Shown here: in pieces, positions 49,988 to 62,583 of the stretch
Layout: each line of letters opens with the position of its first letter
How positions within the stretch are numbered: position 1 is the stretch's first letter
Source of the DNA: Pleurostoma richardsiae
Lineage: Eukaryota; Ascomycota; Sordariomycetes; Calosphaeriales; Pleurostomataceae
Direction of reading: 5' to 3'
Assembly (NCBI GenBank): GCA_030052745.1
Contig: JANBVO010000001.1
Location: 620,001-684,000 of the forward strand
Length of the DNA: 64,000 bases
The notes under the pieces: model-generated
Told to the model about the DNA's origin: nothing
Databases searched by the model: none
The model's input: the letters and a program-made list of their open reading frames with translations, nothing else
Translations under genes and position numbers: made by a program

Positions 49988-51664
49988 ATGTCTGGGACCG
50001 TCACCGAGATAGAAATCGGCCAAGTGGCCTCTAGTCCGCGTCATGACACCGCCGAGACTTCCCCCAAGTCGGGGCCAAGCACGACTCCCGGACAACCTGC
50101 CGATGTCCTGAATATCACGGAGCCGGCCGAAGGCACTGCAGCAGAGGACGAGTCGCACTATCCAACAGGGCTTAAGCTCTTACTCATCTTGTTTTGCGCC
50201 GGGCTGGTCCTCATCCTCGACGGCCTCGACGCCTCTATCGTGAGCGTCGCCGTGCCCAGCATCACCGACCACTTCCACACCGTTGCCGACGTCGGGTGGT
50301 ACAGCGCCGCCTACCGGCTCTGCTCCTGCAGCTTCCAGTTCATGTTCGGCAAGCTATACAGGGTCTTCCCCGTCAAGGCGGTCTTCTTGCTAAGCGTGGT
50401 CATCTTCATGCTTGGGTCGCTGCTTTGTGCGGCCGCGCCCTCGAGCGCTGCTTTTGTCGCCGGCCGGGCAGTGTGCGGCTTCGCGAACTCGGGCATCATC
50501 GCGGGTTGCTTCACCCTCCTGGTGTACTGCCTGCCACTGAGGCGGCGGCCACTCTTCGCGGGGATTCTCGGGTCGGTGGAGGGAGGCGCAACCATCGCGG
50601 CGCCCATCCTGGGCGGCGTTATCGTGGAGTCGCTCGGCTGGCGGTGGTGCTTCTGGATCTCCCTTCCGATCGGCGCAGTGACGCTGGCCGGCCTGTTCTT
50701 CTTCCTCGCAGAGATCAAGCCACAGGAGCAGCTCACGCTGCGGCAGAAGCTGCAGCACCTCGACCTCGTCGGCACCGCCGTCTTCGTGCCCTCGCTGACG
50801 TGCCTCTTTCTAGCCCTCAGCTGGGCCGGCGCCCGGTACCGCTGGGACTCCCCAGTCGTCATCGGGCTTTTCTGCGGCTTCGCCATCCTGCTGTGCGTCT
50901 TCGCCTGGGACCAGCGCCGCAAGGGCGACGCCGCCACGCTGCCGCCGCGGATCCTCCGCAACCGGTCCGTCCTCGCCGGCTTCGTCTTCTCCTTCTGCTG
51001 CAACGCCGCACTCAACGTCGTCGAGTACTACCTGCCGACCTACTTCCAGGCTGTCCGCGACTACAGTCCCGCCCGCAGCGGCTACCTGATGCTGCCGTCC
51101 CTGGGCGGGTACATCGCCGCGACGCTGGCCCACGGCTCCGGCGTCTCGATGCTGGGCTACTGCGCGCCCTTCATGCTCGCCAGCTCGCTGGTCCTGCCCG
51201 TCTCCGCGGGGCTCATGACGACGCTCGCGCCGGACACGGCCCTGGCGCGCACGCTCTGCTACGCGGGCCTGTACGGCTTCGCGGGTGGCATCGGGTTCCA
51301 GGGCCCGCAGAGCGCCGTGCAGGCCGCGCTGCCGGCCGGCGACGCCAGCGTGGGCCTGGCCATCATCATATTCGCGCAGCAGGCCGGCCCGGCAGTGTTC
51401 GTGTCCGCGGCACAGAGCGTCTTCGTCAACAGACTGGCCACCAACCTGGCAGGGCTGGCGCCGGGGCTTAACGTCACGGATATTGCATCTATGGGCCTTG
51501 GCGATCTGAGGGGCCGCGTCGGGCCGGATGAGCTGGCTGGCGTGCTAAAGGGGCTGGACCGGAGCCTGGTGCAGACGTGGTACATCGCCGTGGCGCTTGC
51601 CGTGGTGACTATGGCTGGCAGTGCGAGCATGGAGTGGAGGAGCGTGAAGCAGAAGAGGAGCTGA
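49988..51664 (+). CDS. MFS drug/metabolite exporter, 14-TM (DHA2) type
   Basis: Intronless 558-aa plasma-membrane antiporter. A 65-residue cytosolic N-terminus precedes TM1 (LLLILFCAGLVLILDGLD). The family motif DxSIVSVAVPSI follows TM1, as DASIVSVAVPSITDHF. WYSAAYRLCSCSFQ and the GSVEGGATIAAPILGG segment (antiporter motif C region) are present. The end is SLVQTWYIAVALAVV. Trichothecene-efflux and similar fungal toxin pumps belong here; in this setting it could export a toxic substrate or intermediate. A decayed copy of the C-terminal third of a similar exporter lies 2.4 kb downstream. The coding sequence is very GC-rich. Confidence 0.93.
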   Translation: MSGTVTEIEIGQVASSPRHDTAETSPKSGPSTTPGQPADVLNITEPAEGTAAEDESHYPTGLKLLLILFCAGLVLILDGLDASIVSVAVPSITDHFHTVADVGWYSAAYRLCSCSFQFMFGKLYRVFPVKAVFLLSVVIFMLGSLLCAAAPSSAAFVAGRAVCGFANSGIIAGCFTLLVYCLPLRRRPLFAGILGSVEGGATIAAPILGGVIVESLGWRWCFWISLPIGAVTLAGLFFFLAEIKPQEQLTLRQKLQHLDLVGTAVFVPSLTCLFLALSWAGARYRWDSPVVIGLFCGFAILLCVFAWDQRRKGDAATLPPRILRNRSVLAGFVFSFCCNAALNVVEYYLPTYFQAVRDYSPARSGYLMLPSLGGYIAATLAHGSGVSMLGYCAPFMLASSLVLPVSAGLMTTLAPDTALARTLCYAGLYGFAGGIGFQGPQSAVQAALPAGDASVGLAIIIFAQQAGPAVFVSAAQSVFVNRLATNLAGLAPGLNVTDIASMGLGDLRGRVGPDELAGVLKGLDRSLVQTWYIAVALAVVTMAGSASMEWRSVKQKRS

Positions 51665-52288
51665 GAGGAACCAATCGACGAAGCAGGATGGCACTCACGG
51701 GGGCACGACTAAGAACAATGCCGCCGCAGGAGCGATGGGGAAATCCATAGAAGCTAGAAGATGTGTATTATGCACGCTACGAAGGGTTACGCTGTTTCCT
51801 GCGCGCCGAGGACGCAAAGAGAACAAGGCCGAAACAGACGGACCTAGAGCTCTGCCTGAGTCGACGCGCCCGTTTGGCCGCAGCTTGACAACCAGAGATG
51901 GGTCTAGTTATGCAGTGACTTCATGAGCCAGTATGCCGGCGCAGCCTCTCTCATGCGTTAACTCACATGCGTCTTCCTTCCCCTCAGCTGCTTTGGGTCC
52001 AGTTACCACTGTGTCGGCATTGGAGTGCCTTCAACTCTGTCTGGTATGCCTTTGTTGATGCAGGATATCAATTACGCAATGTTGTGGGTTACCGACTGCA
52101 ATTCAAGAACTATCTCTCTGCCCCAAGGCTCTCTGCTGAACTGTCTGTCATGTCTCTCCTTTGGCATTCATTCAAGAACGCCTGGCTAATTTCTAGTAGA
52201 TAATGCCTCCGCAAGGTGACCCAGTACCTACCTCACTCGCGGTACTCCTGTGTACAACACCATAATGTCCGCGAACATAGATCTGGCC
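51665..52288. other. convergent intergenic region
   Basis: Three-prime flanks of the exporter and of the MDR oxidoreductase. No gene is supported. Confidence 0.4.
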
Positions 52289-53600
52289 CTAGACATCCGC
52301 TGATATGTCGACCACGACTTTGCCCTGATGACTTGCACTCATCTAGTCGCCCCCGTTAGTCTCCAATACACGTGTGTCGTATCAATGTGCTTACCAAGTA
52401 CTGATAGGCTTCTTTCAAGTGGTCCAAGTCGAAGACCGAATCATCGATGACCGGCTTGATATTAAATGCCTCGATGGCCTTGTTCATATCTTCAAACTGA
52501 GCTCTGTTGCCCACGGAAATGCTTTTTGGGTTGCACAATGCTTGTCTGGTGTCCCACAGCGTCGGGCCCGAAGTGTCACCGGTCCCTCCGAGGAAGCCGA
52601 TCAGGTAGATATCTCCCCCAGCTCCGACGGCTTTCAAGCTCTGGGCCCAGTTGCTGCTCCCACCGACATCGAGGATTATGTCACACCCGGCCTGACCGGG
52701 CGTAGCTTGGCGTACGTGTCGTCCCCATTCCTCTTCTGTTCTGTAGTTGATCACATGTTCTGCACCCAGACTCTTCAGAAACTTCGCCTTATCTTCAGAT
52801 GATGTCGTCGCAATGACATGTGCTCCAGCCGCGATTGCAAACTAATCCGGATGAACGCGTGAGTTAGCGTGAGTTACTGAAGTCAATACCAAATTTTCGG
52901 CTGCTTTCTGACCATGGTCCGACTTACCTGCAGTCCGAAGAGACTCACTCCTCCCGTCCCTTGGACGAGGACCACATCACCTGGTGCAACTGGCCTCTCG
53001 CCGTGGAGGCAGGCCCAAGCCGTCAAAGCCGCACAGCTCAGAGTGCTGGCTTCTCGCCAGCTCAGACTCGGAGGTATAGCCACGAGACCATGGGCTGGGA
53101 AGACGCCGTACTCTCTGAACACTCCGTCGACCTCCGAGCCCAGCGCTGTTGATAGGCGCTTAAAGGTTGGTCTTCCAGCTACCCAGTCTTGGAAGAAACA
53201 TGTAGCAACTCTGTCTCCCTGCTGAAACTCCGTCACCCCTGCCCCTACCGCGACCACTTCACCTGCACCGTCGGAGCCAGGTACTATGCCTGTCTTTTGT
53301 GGACGAGGATATTTACCCTATTTCGAGAACGGAATAAGTTTGTTGCTCAGGCTTGACTGAAGAGTGCCTAGATGCTGGCTTCATGCGTGATGACATGCTT
53401 TGGCAGCTATTATGTAGTGAAGATAATAGACGGGTTTGCCTTACCAGGGCGATTGCTATATCACGATAATTCAAGGATGCCGCCCGAAACTTCACCAGAA
53501 TATCATGTCGACCTAACGGTGGGATCTCTACCGTGTTGAGCGCCAGGCACTCGGTGCCCTTAGCTCCGCTCAGCACCCACTGCTTACTTTCAACAGGCAT
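52289..53600 (-). CDS. MDR-family oxidoreductase (alcohol dehydrogenase-like)
   Basis: NAD(P)H-dependent medium-chain dehydrogenase/reductase. Four exons (53600-53445, 53317-52928, 52841-52395, 52342-52289) give 348 aa. The GroES-like half contains FRAASLNYRDIAIAL and GIVPGSDGAGEVVAVG. The Rossmann half begins at VLVQGTGGVSLFGLQ and continues AIAAGAHVIATTSSEDK. No Cys/His zinc set like that of classical ADHs is seen, suggesting the zinc-free quinone-reductase/enoyl-reductase-like branch. The 54-nt last exon gives HQGKVVVDISADV. It could reduce a ring-cleavage product, but nothing in the sequence specifies the substrate. Confidence 0.9.
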
Positions 53601-54014
53601 TTTGGCTGTCTCCGGCCTATCCGCTATTTGTGCTTTGACCGATAAGACTGCTGAATGGGATATTCAACGAGCAGCAGCCCCTTATATTTAGTCACCAATG
53701 TCTGACTAGGCATATGTACGGTTAAAAAGTCAAACCGAAAACATATCACGATCTTCTAAAGCATCCCACCCAATATTACCCATCGATTGACGTCGCCTCG
53801 CGAGACTTACTCGGGCTAATAATTGCTCCGTCGCTGCATCAGCTTCCGGGGCCCGGAGAGCGCCGGGCCGCACTGCCGGCCGAAAATTGTGGACGGGAGC
53901 CGCGTCGGCGTCCGGCCGGACGGTTGTCCACCCACATATAGCTACTAGGACGAGTGATGTTTCCTACCGGAATGACCAGGCTATCGACATTTTCATGCGG
54001 CAGGCCTGCCCGCG
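53601..54014. other. promoter region of the MDR gene
   Basis: A GC-rich patch with CCGGCCGG lies at about 53915. I see no gene in this stretch. Confidence 0.35.
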
Positions 54015-54265
54015 ATATCTTTGTTCGCCATGCAGAATGCTTCGTCAACAGATCGGCCGCGAACCTGGCAGATGAATACGCCGGGACTCAATAGCACGGA
54101 CATCGTCAGCCGGCCTGGACGATCTAGGAGAGTCAGTCGGCCGGAGGACTCGGCCGGAGGACTCGGCCGGCGCCCTGAGGGGATTCGATAGGGGTTGGCG
54201 CAGACGTTGAAGATCGCAAGCACGCTTGCGACAGTAATTATGGCAAGGCTGGTCTGGGAAGCAAA
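54015..54265 (+). pseudogene. relic of an MFS exporter C-terminus
   Basis: The plus strand encodes, over more than one frame, IFVRHAECFVNRSAANLA, then PGLNSTDIV, then LAQTLKIASTLATVIMAR. These align in the same order with the last third of the exporter at 50-51.7 kb (FVSAAQSVFVNRLATNLA, PGLNVTDIA, LVQTWYIAVALAVVTMAG). A frameshift lies near 54070, and a stop codon at about 54189 precedes the last segment, so it is non-functional. A 13-bp-period repeat sits in the middle. It is the remnant of a duplicated or older exporter gene. Confidence 0.75.
54137..54170 (+). repeat. 13-bp tandem repeat, 2.6 copies
   Basis: TCGGCCGGAGGAC is repeated twice and followed by TCGGCCGG. The period and the TCGGCCG core equal those of the repeat in the promoter at 42605-42630. 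Confidence 0.8.
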
Positions 54266-56663
54266 AATCAGTCCCATGTAACCTTTGGAGGTGGTGAAAG
54301 CCTATAGTATGCTTGGTGAGTCTGTATCATAAATGAAGATAAATTGGTAGCGCCCCGAGGCTTACTCAACAACAGAGAAGGAGACTTTGACTTCAATGCA
54401 TATAACATCAGTCTAGTCTCAGCTCGACGGGCCATGATCCGCATCGCTGCATCTGCTGCATTGGCTCGCTGCATCCTCATACCTCGAGAGATTCCACAAA
54501 ATGTCACTCTGCCAAGTGAAACGGCCGGTGGGAGACTGGCGGCTGAATTGCGTCACAGTAACAGGAAGTACACTTGCCCTCACAAAGGATGCCGTGTTAT
54601 ACAGCATTCTCAAAGTACCTGGCGCTAGTGAGCACACACTCCCCGGCTGCATGCATCCTCGGGCCGTGCACCTGAAGTGGCGCCTCCTCCGGCACTTAGC
54701 AGCACACCCACACAGCCGGCACAAGCCGGCACCGCACTCTGCATGCATGCGGGAGGGGGTGGTGATGGACCCTGATTCCACGACCACAGAAAATCCGTAC
54801 ATGGAGGGGCAGAGGAGAAAAAAACTTGTTGGGGAGCCCCCCAGGGGATTGGCGAGCATATGCGTGTCATGCACCGAACGACTGTATCTGCCGGCAGCTG
54901 GGAAAGATGAGCAGAAATGAGGAATGAATAACAGGGACGCATAGCGCTAGCAACGGTCGATCAGGATCAGCTCGAGAGATGCAAGTGTAGGTAGGCCAGC
55001 AGCGTCAGGAAAAAGGCATCCCCATCCTGACGGAGCACACGGTAGTGATCAGCTTCATTCAGCCTGTCGACTCGCACCAGCCCAGCCAATTACCTTCCCG
55101 TCTTCTCCCCCATGGTGTGGACAAACAGGAACACCAAAAATTCCTGAGGCTGAAGGCCGTTTCGCTACCTGGTGACGGTGACGTCAGCCCCTGGGGCCGG
55201 CGGCCTGTTCTCAACATGTTTTCCTGTTCGTGCCCAGACCAAGGAAAAGGCGGAGACAACTCCGGCACTGGACGATCACTTTGCCTTCGCCGATCATCAC
55301 GCAGTTTCGCCCACCAAGAGCTTAGTATCGTAAAAAAAAACGGTTCTGCGGCGGGCGGCTGCTGCTTGGTCACCGAAACAGAAGCGAGCTGAGCAGAGAC
55401 AGAGACGGAGAACAAAAGCAAGCGGGCAGGCAGGCACTGGCTAAGGTAGGTGGTCGGGGCGGCACGCTGCTGTCATAGTGGTAAGCCTAGCCAGGTCAGC
55501 TGGTGCAAGGGACCGGGATAAGATGGGGAAGGGTGAGACACGGCACGGACAGATGGATCGCGGGGTCCTGCAGGCCGCCTTGCCCTCCTGTAAGATGACA
55601 AGAGATGCTGGTGTTGATGGCCTCCGGTGCCTGTTGCTGGTAGACATGGAAAGCAATTAAAAGATCAAGAAACGGGATCGAGGTTGTTGTCGTATGCTTG
55701 ACGGCAGGCCGACAAGCACACCTGGAGATAGCTGAACTCCTATCCAATTCGACGTATCGTACCTATGTACACAATCCCCCAACGCCGGACTATGTACAAT
55801 GATGCACCCTCCAGCCAGCCAAAGGTCAAGTGCCTCGTTCATCAATGGCAAAGCAACTATGGATTATGTTAGCCTCCCAAACTCCGAGGAGCACGGGAAC
55901 CACGCCGGGCGTCCCGGTCCAAATGCCTTCCCAGTGTAGACAAAAAACGAGAATAGAAATAAGAGTGCTCTGGAGCGTGATGAGCGCGATGATGGCTGCC
56001 TCCAGACTGATATCATTCGTCCAAGACATGGCGATGGCTTTCGCAAAGAGAAAATCGACCAAAAAACGAGAATGGTATATGGTTCGTGCAGCCCTCCTTT
56101 TTTTCATGAGCAACCCATGGACGACAATAACAACTCTGACGCCACCCATGATATATGTTGTAGCATCCCAAGACCTCCTCGTTCGAGCGCGTCATATGCT
56201 CAGTTGTGTTGCTCTGCGTGGGCAGTCAGTGTACCCCCGGAATTTCGTATCATCGGCTTCCCCCCTCTCTCGTACTGCTCGATGCACACCGCTTCTGTTG
56301 CCTGGTCCGTTTCAACAGGCAGGATCCATCGACGGGATCAACGGTGAGAAAGTTGTCTGCTCACACCGCCGACCTCGTGACAGCCATCTGCACCGATACC
56401 TATAGCCGATCCTGCCCGTAGACCAGTCCTGTTGTTGTGTTCCGTAGCACAGGCATGCTATGCCGCAGCCAAAACGTCATGCCGTCGGCGTGACGTCGCC
56501 GTCCGCCCGTCAGCTGGATGTTCCCTAATCCACACGGCACGGCCTCAACTCCCCCTTCAACATCTGCGAAGCTAAGCTCGCGATTGCCGCGGCTCTGGCG
56601 CTGCCCTCTCGCCGTCAACTTTCCCTTCTTGCAGCCTCCTCTCGTCGCCGGCTGCAGGGGCAC
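54266..56663. other. 2.4-kb region without a supported gene
   Basis: Several short frames exist on both strands, but none shows a domain, signal peptide, splice pattern or family motif. Part of it is the 3' flank of the coiled-coil gene. Confidence 0.4.
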
Positions 56664-57245
56664 TCATTTCTTCCCCCTGCCGCCGGTCGAGGTGATCTTG
56701 CTTGTGCTCATAAGGTCGCCGATGTACTTCTGTAAGAATTTGTTGTTATTGTCGAGCTTGTCGTGCTCCTCCTTGACGGCCTCGATGCGGTTGAATATGG
56801 TAAGTAGAGATTCTTGGAGTGCCCTGGCATGCCTGTTCCCGCAGGTTTGGTCAGTGTCTGTATTCTTTGCGGTGCCAATCGCTCAGAAGAGCCTTTTTAG
56901 CCGGTTCGTGGCATGGGTTTGGGGCACTAACCTCTTCAGCTCCTCTCTTGCTTCTCTGCCCAGTTCCTGAATATCCTGACTTGTCCTCCGCGGGCTCATT
57001 GCGCGCACATCGCCTGGATCCAGGAGCGCCTCTGTGGGTTCCACCGCTGCTACCGAGTCGCGCGGTACAATGATCGTGCCGCTGCTCTTCCGGCTAGGGA
57101 GGCTGGGGCGTTTTGGGACGGGTGCATGGATGGTAGGCTCGATGGTATTGGGATCCTGCTGGTCGATGGAAGAAGCGCTCGATGAGTCGGACCGCGCCAT
57201 ATAGGGAATCTTGTCTGGCTGCTCGTTGTGGTGCGCTTCCATCAT
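56664..57245 (-). CDS. SCOC-like short coiled-coil protein
   Basis: Exons 57245-56932 and 56832-56664 give 160 aa; an in-frame ATG at 57347 would give 194. The first half is Ser/Pro-rich and disordered. Across the intron the frame reads EELKRHARALQESLLTIFN, then RIEAVKEEHDKLDNNNKFLQ and KYIGDLMSTSK, a heptad coiled coil matching the SCOC (DUF2205) domain. It ends in a basic GGRGKK tail. In animals SCOC is a Golgi/autophagy adaptor that binds Arl GTPases; a comparable role here is inference. This looks like a conserved housekeeping gene marking the end of the catabolic island. The start choice is uncertain because the N-terminus is low complexity. Confidence 0.85.
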
Positions 57246-60200
57246 GTAGCGCTGGCGTTTTGACGACTTTCGGTGTGGGACTGGGTGTACGGAGGGAGGC
57301 AGGCTGGAGCTTCGTAGCGAGAGTATCGAATCAAAGGGCAGTGTCAAAGATTAAGAGTCGTAAATCGAAAAGGTCTTCCGTATGAGTAACTCCTCCTTCA
57401 CCGTCAGTCTCTGGCGACACCTGTGGTTGCCACCATTCGCGTTGAGCCGGTTGGTGGCGCCAGAAGGGAAAGGAAGCAGAAGGGAAAAGGAGGGTAGGAT
57501 GAAGAAGGGCTCGTGGGACGGGAGTAAGGTAGTTTAGGGAGTCGATCGGACGGGCGCTCAGATGCAGGCTGGGAGTGGGGGCCGCCGTAGAATTCTGAAG
57601 GGCCACGAGAAGAGCGAAAAAGGGCAGATTATTGTGGGTGTGGTATGCACTGTAGAGCAGTACAGTGAGGGTCGAGAGAAGTATCGTGTGCTGTCGGCGT
57701 GCGTTGTAGTGCGAAGGGCAGCCGGCTGGAGCGCGCAATCGGGCGAGGGAGGCACCAAAGTACCTTGGGTGGGTAGCTGGGTAGCGCAGACGATGGCAAT
57801 ACACAGACGGACGGTGGACCGGTGGGCACGTTAATTGGGGATTCCTTGGTGATTGCCGTCGGCCGTCTCTCTGTTTTCCGCGCTGCTAAGCCGATCGGTG
57901 GTGGGTAAAAAGCCAGGGAGTGTGGGCCCTCATCCAAAGTGACGAGGGGTGCGATTCAGGAGGAGGATTTTGCAGGTTTGCGCGGTGATCACCCCAAGAG
58001 GCGATCGCTGAGTGGTGCTTTGCTTGGTAGTCTCGTCTTGAGCGGCGGGCTCTGGAGCCGGACGGTGTTTTAGGAGGTGGGCAGAGGCAACGGCGAGCCG
58101 CCAGGCAGTCGACTATAGTTACAGTGTCGGGATGCTCTGTCGATCAAAGCACAAGCAGCCTTCGTCCGTCTGCACCGTGCTGGCACACCGTTTTGTCACC
58201 GCCGCAGGAGTGGATTGCTCTCTATTTTGCAAGCCGACGATAGCTGCAACAAGAGGCTCCGCTATCGTACGTACACCAGCGAGCCTTTCCCAGGATGTTT
58301 TGCCCTCCTGGTTTGCGTCAAAGGCGGGTAACGGCAAGATTCAACCGTTCGGCTCCGGAGGCCTGACAACGGAAGGTGGGCGGTTTCCTTCGAGAAGGCG
58401 GCGTCGCGTGGGAATTGCTCCGGTGGCTGCGAGATGGCGGTCGAGTTAGAGGGAAAAGAGGAAGGCCGTTTTTGCAGACTTGCAGACACTCTCGCACGCT
58501 CTGTCTTCTGGCGTCCTGCTATAAATTGAAACTAAGCCTAGACAAGGCCAAGTCGTCGCGGACTGAGGCGGCGGATGGCGTTCGTGTTGCCGCGATCAGG
58601 CTTAGGCTGATCCCAATTACCCTCGTCACGGACGCATTCTTTTTGCAGATCTGCGAGAGGTGACGCCAGAGGGGCCGGTTTCGATTGGTCATGGAGCCAC
58701 GCAGAACAAGGGAAGAAAACAAGGGTCGCACACGTCTCCTGCGGCCAAGGGGTCCAGGAGGGAGTGGCAGAGTGGGAGGGCGACAAGGACGACAGGGGGT
58801 TTCCTTTGGTGATGATGCTGCTAACGGTGCTAACGCGGGCCTTGATGCGAATCCGCGTCAAGAATGGTCAAGCCGTATGGGGAGCTCTGGAGCTGCTAGA
58901 GCCGGTTTTGGGATCCAGGGACCCTATCAGAGGGCGTGTCTGCTCCTGCTACACACACCTTGACACGGTTTAGCACCGGAAAGACCCTGCATTGTAGCGG
59001 TGTACACAGTAACTCAGAGCTCGGCCGCTCGCATCCCACGCACGGTGTGACCCGTGCCTGCTTCGTGTCAAGCGTGTGTCCCGGATCCCGTCCCTACTAG
59101 GCAGAGTACCTAAGCAAGTAAGGTAGCTAAGTCAGGCAAGTCCTCCGTCCACACTCCGTCCCCAACGACACGAAGGATGCCACAGTTAGGCACTCTGCGT
59201 AGTACGTGCATCATATACCGCCCGTCGCCGGTATTGTTGGGTACCAGCGGGACGTCCGTACGCATACATACGTACAGCACCGGAAAATGATATACTAGAG
59301 CCACGTTCAGGGCCGTTGCTGAGAAGTGACGACTCTCCTCTCAAGATCAGATTTCCGTGCAAACAAAACCTGAGAACGAGCATCTTCTTTTCGCCGCTCA
59401 AGCGGGAGCCAGGGAGGCGATGACATCATCTCACCCGATGACGCGTGAGGCGCTCGAAATCTGGCATCTTTCGCCATCGGCCATCGTCTTCGTCCGGTCT
59501 CAGAGCCACGTGATGCCAGGGGCAGACAGGCACAGCAACCGTCGGTGCCGTCCCCGGAAACGGGAGCTAAAAGGCGGCGGCCGACCGTCAAACGAGGACC
59601 GTCATCAAGAAACGGCGGCGTCGTTTGCGGGCTGGAGTGCTCGGCATACGTACCTCCCTCCCTACTACACGCGCAGTCTTGGTGTCGGTTACGGAGCGTC
59701 TCTCGTTTCCTGATCTCTGTTCCGGTCTGATACACCGAGGCCGGACCAATTAGGAAGGTCGTGATGTCATGATCAGCATCGGTTGGTTCTTCACCGTGCC
59801 AATGCCCTCGCTGCACTCCTCCCACATTGCCCTTCATAATACCGCGTGCATCTCTCGGTCTCGACGATCTCTTGACGAATTACGGATGCAAACGAACGCT
59901 GAGAACAGCACTTCAGGAGGATCAAACACCCTCGCACGCGCTCGTCTCAGTTCGTGGTGATGCCTTCTGTTGCGGCGTCAAACGCCGACACCCCACGCAT
60001 GCGGCTGACATGGGAGGCAGGGTCCTTACCGTGAAGAACCGTTACGTTAGGCCCCACGCAGCATCGAGGGGAGCGAGGCAGTGAGGCAGCGAGACATCAA
60101 GTGCATATCCCACGCACCGTCTCTCCGCTTTCGGCTTCACTGGGGCAGTGTCCTGTCGTGGTCATCTGGGCACCTCAAGGATCGTCTCCCCGGCCAGACA

Positions 60201-62583
60201 AGGCACCAGGCAACCCAGAGATTCCCGCGATATGACGGGGAACCGGGAACCAGATAGCCGGGGTTCCGTCAACAGATGCCGTCGATTCCTACACAGCTAC
60301 ATCATCTGCACCGACACACACATGGCTTTACGCTTCTCCCAGAGGCCGCCCTGCGAATACTAAGCGACCGGCCGGCCGGCCGGCTTGCTTGCTTAACAGA
60401 GGGTGCTCTACTCCGTAACTACCGCTTGGCGCGCTGGCAAGCAGCATCTCCTGTCATGGTCTTGGAGCCCACCACAGTGGAAGCTCATCGGCCAGCGCAA
60501 CGCCAATGCAGGCGGCCGAAAGGTTACTGCTTCCGCGACGCTCCAGCCAGGGATGTATCACATCCCTTCCGTAGGTTTCGTCTCGACCCAGCAGCACCCT
60601 TTCTTAAATAGCGAGTTGTCGCTCGCAGGACCCAGTTGGGCAGCACTGCAAAGCTCCGCAATCTCTTACACCCCTCTTTCCCTCGTTCGAAACGGCCTTG
60701 TGCTGGCAAAGCTGCCCCCTCCTGAAGATCGTCGCGGAGTTGCGGCACCTTCTAAGGCTCCCGCACTGTGTCGATCACCAGCAAGGGCCGACTTAGCCGG
60801 CCAATGTGAACTCGAGGACCACCATCCTGCCACCATTTCGATCGTCCTCATCGCGCTGCAGCACGGTGTCACCTGCTCATTTGCTGGCATGTCCGATGCT
60901 TCCTCCATTCTGTATTTCGTACCGAGCTTGCCTGTGCTCACCTGCCACTTCCTGCCAAGGTCAAGGCCTCTCGTCTTCTTCTGTCCATTCTTTATCCAGG
61001 CGAGGAGACGTCAGTCTAGCGGTGGAGAGGAAACAAGGGGGCGCGTGAGACGATGCCCACTGCACCTGCAGGCACGGGGTCAGCAACGTGCCCAATAAAC
61101 GGGCCACCACAGAACCGCATGAGCTACTTCACGACCAGCTCTGCGGCACCGCTGCTTCACCTCTCGCCCTATTTTCGACGTTGGGAAAACGGAGGGGAGC
61201 GGTCACTAGTGTAATACTCGCAAAGCGGAGTTAATCGCTGCAAGTGGGCGTCACCTCATTTAGTGAGTCGAGCGAGACTCGCGTGCTCTAAAAGCCTACA
61301 GCATGAGCCAACCACATTTTCTTGATGCCTCTTCGCTTGAAGGCCTTGCGAAGAAGCTTAAGAGCTTTTGAGCAAGCGGTCGGCCGTAACACATTGTTCT
61401 CAGGCCACTTTGACTCGTGCAGGCGCATATGTGCCGGAAGTCGGCATGCCGCCAAGGACCCAACGGGCCCGACTAGCGACTGCTAAGTCTGCTCCGTCCC
61501 ATTCCGCCTAGATCCGTTCCCACTGTGGACTCCGAGATTTTGATGTCGGAAGCGGCGGCACAAAGGGCAAGGCCGCTATCGGTGGAGCACGAGCGGCTCA
61601 AGAGAAACCCGCCTCCCAGATTGGCTCGCGCCTGAACGACTCCTCTGCCGCCGCCGGGTTATAAACAGCGCGTCTTGCCCGGCCTTCATGCCGTGAAGAT
61701 ACGGCGGCCGTAGGGCTGAATATCAAGTCGGATGCTTGCGGGCCTCGACTGTTCATCGGTCCGTATGTGGAGAGACGCAGGCAGCACGTTCAGGGGAAGC
61801 TAGTATCATTGTGCTACGTGTCGCATAGCTGAGCCACGCGTGATGTCAGTTGGTTAACGTATCTGCGTTCGTCTCCCGAATAGCCCCTGCATATAGCTTC
61901 ACCTATTCGGGCTTATGCACAAGCCCCGTGGACTCCAGCAGAGTTATGTGGCCCTAAGAGCTCTGGTGGGAAACCGCTCGGGCTACCGAATGCTACGAGG
62001 ATAGTCCCCGTGGACGTGCACAACGCGAGAAGAGGGTTCGAGGAATATCTCCACGAGCGAGAAGGCCGCCAGAAGCAGTTACTGAACAAGCATCGGACTA
62101 GCGGTGCCCGTTGTGGGCAGTTCGCGGCCTGCCTGCCGCGTTGCTCCACAGTCGTTGCTCAGCAGCAACATTACTCGGCGAGATATACGGCGGTAGATGT
62201 GGATATTATCGGGTCAGCGTGAGATGTAAGGTCGCGCGTAGGACACTACGTGCTACGGATCTAGTACTGGGCGTCGTCTCTGCGACCTAGGGTGCTGTTT
62301 CCTCATGCGTGCTGAGGGGGGATGAACCAGATTCCGCAAACACCAGGTTTCAGCAGAAGAGTAGAGAACGCGACAAAGCATGTGCATTATGGTCCCAGGA
62401 CTAATACCTGCGAATACTAAAGTGACTGCAAGCTCAACGCTTCTTGGTCTCGCGTGATGCAAAGATGAGACTGACTCACGATGAGATGGAGATCACGAGT
62501 CAACGATATCGCACTTCGTTACGCTAGCACTTGACCTAGTCTGCTATACAACTTTAGAAGCGTAAGCTTTCATCCAATTATAG
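57246..62583. other. 5.3-kb gene-poor, GC-rich region
   Basis: I find no protein with recognisable motifs. The first few hundred bases are the promoter and leader of the SCOC-like gene and include several short upstream frames. A (CCGG)n run lies at 60368-60383. The rest could hold non-coding RNA or fast-evolving small genes that cannot be recognised by eye. Confidence 0.45.

Noticed and set aside
50194-51471. 425-residue alternate-frame ORF inside the exporter gene
   Set aside because: Arg/Leu/Pro-rich overlap caused by high GC at third positions of the real gene.
59307-59837. 176-residue minus-strand frame in the gene-poor region
   Set aside because: Composition is random-like, with no signal peptide, domain or splice support.
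60366-60385. GGCC/CCGG run as a possible regulatory element
   Set aside because: A plain short microsatellite, not near any gene start.
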